Shown here: positions 60,913 through 64,000 of the stretch, one piece after another
How the letters are laid out: each line of letters starts with the position of its first letter
Position numbering within the stretch: position 1 is the first letter of the stretch
Source of the DNA: Leucobacter sp. G161
Lineage (GTDB): Bacteria > Actinomycetota > Actinomycetes > Actinomycetales > Microbacteriaceae
Length of the DNA stretch: 64,000 nucleotides
Direction: 5' to 3'
Assembly (NCBI RefSeq): GCF_001482305.1
Contig: NZ_LOHP01000074.1
Coordinates: forward strand, 28,409-92,408
Program-made: the position numbers and the translations under genes
The notes under the pieces: generated by a model
Seen by the model: the letters and a program-made list of their open reading frames with translations, nothing else
What the model was told of the DNA's origin: nothing
Databases searched by the model: none

Positions 60913-61545
60913 CTACCCTGCTGTCGATCCGCCCAGATCGGGGCGTGCGGGGCGGATTGCGCTGAGCGTGTTGTGAACGAGCCTTCGTCGTTCTGCCGGA
61001 GTGCGGTCTTCCGCGAACGACATCACCTCGTTAACGGCGCCGAGCGCGCTGCTGACGAGTGTGCGGATGAGGATCTTCGCATCGGGGTCAGTCGGATCCT
61101 CAGCAGCGGCCCATCGTTCCCAGAGCGTGTCGCTGATTGCGGTGAGTGCGTCGGAGAGGCGCGTGAACTGGTGCGCGAGGAGGTCTGCGGAATGGGCGAG
61201 AACAGTGCGGTACGTGCGTGAACGGTCGCTGTTTTCGGCGCGGTCGAGTTCGAGTAAGGTGCTGTCGACCGCTGCTTGGAGTGCGACCCAGGGGGCCTCA
61301 TCGGCGGGTCGGGCAGTCACATGATCGATGAGGGTTTGGGTGTCAGCGGCGGCCCGTGAGAAGAACACCTCGTCCTTCGTGGGGAAATACCGGAAGAATG
61401 TGCGTTCTGAGATTCCCGCGGCCGTTGCGATCTCCTCGACGGTGGTGGCGTCGTATCCGCGTTCGATGAAGAGCTCGATGGCAACGTCACTAATGCGCTC
61501 GCGCGCGGCCTGCCGGGTGACCTCTCGAAGCGTTGGCGCTGACAT
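60913..61545 (-). CDS. TetR-family transcriptional regulator
   Basis: 210 residues. The helix-turn-helix is ISDVAIELFIERGYDATTVEEIATAAGISERTFFRYFPTKDEVF (about residues 19-60), typical of TetR. The ligand-binding half is helical and Ala/Asp-rich. ATG 61545 or GTG 61547+4 (61551) are possible. Its 5' end faces an MFS exporter across about 90 bases, the classic arrangement for local repression of a drug exporter. Confidence 0.88.
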   Translation of the reverse strand: MSAPTLREVTRQAARERISDVAIELFIERGYDATTVEEIATAAGISERTFFRYFPTKDEVFFSRAAADTQTLIDHVTARPADEAPWVALQAAVDSTLLELDRAENSDRSRTYRTVLAHSADLLAHQFTRLSDALTAISDTLWERWAAAEDPTDPDAKILIRTLVSSALGAVNEVMSFAEDRTPAERRRLVHNTLSAIRPARPDLGGSTAG

Positions 61546-61593
61546 GTTCACAGGTTAGCAGCGCCGTCTTGGCATAGGCTGGCATTCGTGGCA

Positions 61594-61604
61594 GTGACTG
61601 TCAC
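61594..61604. promoter_or_regulatory. Candidate TetR operator upstream of the MFS exporter
   Basis: GTGAC-T-GTCAC is an 11-base palindrome between the divergent tetR and exporter genes, 14 bases downstream of a TAGGCT -10-like element (61575). It would block the exporter promoter. Confidence 0.5.
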
Positions 61605-61633
61605 CATGTTGTGAAATGAGCCACGGAGGCATT

Positions 61634-63112
61634 GTGAACCCAAGTACCCCAGACGCCGAGCGCAGCCCGGCTGCCCCAGCCCAGGCCAGGGGGCGCGGCA
61701 CCGCCCTCATTTGGATCCTGCTCGCGGGAGCGTTCGTGATGGTGCTCAACGAAACCGTGATGGGGGTCGCGCTCCCGCCGCTCATGGCCGAGTTCGAGAT
61801 CACCGCCTCGGCTGGCCAGTGGCTCACGACGGTCTACATGCTCGTCATGGCGGTACTCATCCCGATGTCAGGATTCCTGCTTGAACGCTTCACACCGCGC
61901 GCGATCTTCGTCACCGCCCTGAGCGTATTCGCGGTCGGCACGGCCGCCGCGGCGCTCGCACCGACCCTCGCCGTGCTCGTGGCGGCGCGCGTCGCGCAGG
62001 CCGCCGGAACCGCGGTGATTATGCCGCTGCTCACGACGACGATCCTCACCCGGATACCCGAGGGCAGGCGCGGCCGCATGATGGGACTCATCGCGATCGT
62101 CATGTCGGCGGCCCCGGCACTCGGCCCCACCGTGTCCGGTCTGCTCATTACCGCGCTCGGCTGGCGCTCCGTGTTCCTCGTCGTGCTGCCGATCGCGATC
62201 CTCGTGCTCATCGTCGGGACGCTGCTCATCGGGCCCGGCACACGCGGTCGCGACGTGAAGTTCGACGTGCTCTCCGCGCTGCTCTCGGTCGTCGCCTTCG
62301 GCGGCCTCATTTACGGTCTTGGCAGCATCGGTGAGGCCGCGGCCGCTGACGCTGTGATCTCGCCGCTCGTGCCGATTCTCGTGGGAGTCGCCGGCCTCGG
62401 GCTCTTCATCTGGCGGCAGCTCGTGCTGCAGCGTCGCGGCAACGCGTTCCTCGACCTGCGGCCGTTCCGTGAGCGCCCGTTCTGGGTCGGCGTCGCCCTG
62501 ATCGTGGTCGCGATGCTGTCGATGTTTGGATCCCTCATCCTGTTGCCCATCTACATGCAGAACGTGCTCGGCCTGTCGCCGCTCACCACCGGGCTCGCGG
62601 TGCTGCCGGGTGGCCTCGTCATCTGCGTGACGGCTCCGGTCATCGGCATCCTGTTCGACCGGGTGGGGGCCCGCCCGCTCGTGATCCCCGGCGCATTCAT
62701 CGTCGCCGGTGGCCTCGTCATCCTCACGCAGCTCGGGCTCACAACCCCGGTGTGGGCCATTGTCGTCGCGATGATCGTGTTGTACCTCGGGCTCGCCCTG
62801 CTCATGACGCCGCTCATGACTGGTTCGCTGAGCTCGCTCGAGCCGCACCTGTACAGTCACGGATCCGCGATCTTCTCGACAGTGCAGCAGCTCGCCGGGG
62901 CCGCTGGGACGGCCGTGTTTGTCACGATCATGTCGATCGGGACTGCGGCTGGCGCGAGGGCCGGGCTCGGTGAGGTCGCGGCGACCGCGCAGGGCATTCA
63001 CGGGGCGTTTGTGCTCGCGGCGATCAGCTCGGTCATCGTGATTGTGCTCGCCTTCCTGGTGCCGAAGGGGCGGCCGGTGGCGCCTGCGCCTGCTGCGACG
63101 GCTGCCGAGTAG
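61634..63112 (+). CDS. MFS transporter, DHA2 (14-helix) drug exporter family
   Basis: 492 residues with about 14 membrane helices. The N-terminal motif MVLNETVMGVALPPLMAEF and helix 4 region are characteristic of proton-coupled DHA2 exporters (antiporter motif C-like GPTVSGLLITALGWRSVF near residue 165). It exports drugs or metabolites. GTG 61634 is preferred because ACGGAGG lies five bases upstream; an ATG at 61616 would add six residues. Control by the divergent TetR protein is likely. Confidence 0.88.
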   Translation: MNPSTPDAERSPAAPAQARGRGTALIWILLAGAFVMVLNETVMGVALPPLMAEFEITASAGQWLTTVYMLVMAVLIPMSGFLLERFTPRAIFVTALSVFAVGTAAAALAPTLAVLVAARVAQAAGTAVIMPLLTTTILTRIPEGRRGRMMGLIAIVMSAAPALGPTVSGLLITALGWRSVFLVVLPIAILVLIVGTLLIGPGTRGRDVKFDVLSALLSVVAFGGLIYGLGSIGEAAAADAVISPLVPILVGVAGLGLFIWRQLVLQRRGNAFLDLRPFRERPFWVGVALIVVAMLSMFGSLILLPIYMQNVLGLSPLTTGLAVLPGGLVICVTAPVIGILFDRVGARPLVIPGAFIVAGGLVILTQLGLTTPVWAIVVAMIVLYLGLALLMTPLMTGSLSSLEPHLYSHGSAIFSTVQQLAGAAGTAVFVTIMSIGTAAGARAGLGEVAATAQGIHGAFVLAAISSVIVIVLAFLVPKGRPVAPAPAATAAE

Positions 63113-63166
63113 GTCGCGGGCGGTGCCGGTCGCGGGCCGGATCTCCTCCTCCTCCTCACACTCCTC

Positions 63167-63237
63167 ACACCCCCGATTAATCCTTCCCGAGCTTTGTTTG
63201 GGCTTTGTAAGAGTCGGACACGATAAATCGGGGGTGT
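63167..63237. promoter_or_regulatory. Widely spaced perfect inverted repeat upstream of the ABC ATPase gene
   Basis: ACACCCCCGATT and AATCGGGGGTGT are 12-base perfect complements separated by 47 bases, in which CCCGAGC and GGGCTTTG can also pair loosely. The 256-base gap between the exporter and the ABC gene holds nothing else recognised. It could terminate the exporter transcript or act as a two-site operator. Confidence 0.45.
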
Positions 63238-63368
63238 TGGGACGGGTTAGTCGGCGCGCGAGAGCGTGACAGGCTGGGCTGGGCCGCACAACGAGGCGGT
63301 ACCCGGGTACTACCGGGGCGGCACCGCGGGCCGATCCGTGCTGCCCGCCCAGCTCGTAACTTCGAAGT

Positions 63369-64000
63369 ATGAACACGCAAGCAGCATCAACAGGACAGGC
63401 AGAGGCCGTCGCGGGCGTCGCGAACCTCGGGAAGTACTACGGCAGCGGGGCACACCGCGTCGTCGCGCTCCACGACATTTCGATCGGGGTCGGGCGCGGC
63501 CAGTTCACCGCGATCATGGGCCCGTCAGGCTCGGGCAAGTCGACGCTCATGCACGTCATGGCGGGCCTCGATACCCCGAGCGAGGGGCGGGTGTGGCTCG
63601 GCGGCGACGAGATCACGAACCTCGGCGACACCGAACTCACCAAGCTGCGCAGGCGCCGCATCGGCTTCATCTTTCAGTCGTTCAACCTCGTGCCGACGCT
63701 CGACGTGCGCGGCAACATCATGCTGCCGTTCCAGCTCGACGGCAAGAAGCCAAGCCTGCAGGAGATGGCGTGGATCGACACGCTGCTCGGTCAGCTCGGC
63801 CTCGCGGAGCGCCTCAACCACCGCCCCCACGAACTCTCGGGCGGGCAGCAGCAGCGTGTCGCTATCGCGCGCGCCCTCGCAACGAACCCCGACGTCATCT
63901 TCGCCGATGAGCCAACGGGGGCGCTCGACTCGCGCACGGGCCGCGAGGTGCTCAAACTGCTGCGCTCGGCCGTGACAAACTCGGGCCAGAGCATCGTGAT
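63369..64000 (+). CDS. MacB/LolD-type ABC transporter ATPase (cut by window end)
   Basis: 211 residues are visible and the frame runs off the right edge. Walker A is GPSGSGKST, the Q-loop [14 protein letters not shown], the signature LSGGQQQR, and Walker [14 protein letters not shown]. This is the MacB/LolD/FtsE-like class, whose gene is normally followed by a FtsX-type permease (outside the window). Such systems export peptides or drugs, or remodel the envelope. The ATG at 63369 has no strong ribosome site. Confidence 0.9.
   Translation, partial: MNTQAASTGQAEAVAGVANLGKYYGSGAHRVVALHDISIGVGRGQFTAIMGPSGSGKSTLMHVMAGLDTPSEGRVWLGGDEITNLGDTELTKLRRRRIGFIFQSFNLVPTLDVRGNIMLPFQLDGKKPSLQEMAWIDTLLGQLGLAERLNHRPHELSGGQQQRVAIARALATNPDVIFADEPTGALDSRTGREVLKLLRSAVTNSGQSIV

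Noticed and set aside
61868..63376. 502-codon open frame antisense to the MFS exporter
   Set aside because: Arg/Asp/His-rich shadow translation; the sense strand has 14 membrane helices and a proper start.

Overview
The window is high-GC chromosomal DNA from an actinobacterium, most likely a Microbacteriaceae member close to Leucobacter. That placement is inferred from gene content and order: CarD beside an LpqE-like lipoprotein, SenX3-RegX3 divergent from PhoU, an IdeR-type DtxR regulator, a mycobacterial-type SerC, an actinobacterial XPB-type helicase with its helicase-associated neighbour, a CspA-DUF3027 pair, a protein mannosyltransferase, and many apparently leaderless promoters. No insertion sequence, prophage or CRISPR array is visible.

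Layout. 0-3 kb: a LysR regulator (cut by the left edge) divergent from mmsBA, for valine and 3-hydroxyisobutyrate breakdown. 3-8 kb: protein O-mannosyltransferase, proS, three repeat blocks, a hydrolase and a hypothetical protein. 8-19 kb: housekeeping genes (carD, lpqE-like lipoprotein, senX3-regX3 and phoU with a Pho-box-like repeat, cysS-rlmB, serC, ideR, gdhA, an NlpC/P60 hydrolase, tRNA-Arg). 19.6-24.2 kb: an acyl-CoA ligase, an acyl-CoA dehydrogenase and two TIGR03084-type proteins.

24.2-32.2 kb is the most unusual part. An M-box (ykoK) magnesium riboswitch heads an operon of three divergent CorA-like proteins and two single-span membrane proteins. Next to it lie a two-span membrane protein, a two-gene ABC transporter without a binding protein, and a divergent ArsR/SmtB regulator with a partial NmtR-type metal site. 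The palindrome TTGCGCAA occurs at all three promoter regions here (the third is divergent), each time with a TTGCGC or TTGCGT -35 hexamer and a 16-bp spacer. I read the region as one metal-homeostasis regulon, Mg2+-linked through the riboswitch and tuned by a metalloregulator.

32.3-45.9 kb: a second hairpin repeat, an EamA exporter fused to a CYTH domain, an FAD oxidoreductase with a cupin partner, a uracil permease, a very large helicase-like protein with degenerate Walker motifs, then fmdB, 5-formyl-THF cyclo-ligase, galU, rimJ and a GlpR/SepX-like membrane protein. 45.9-53.3 kb: a second two-component system, XPB helicase, its partner, and csp-DUF3027. 53.3-64 kb: accessory genes (lipoprotein, hydrolase, acetyltransferase, monooxygenases, TauE, AraC, TetR, an MFS exporter, the start of a MacB-type ABC ATPase) and a decayed ribbon-helix-helix antitoxin in an otherwise empty 660-base stretch.
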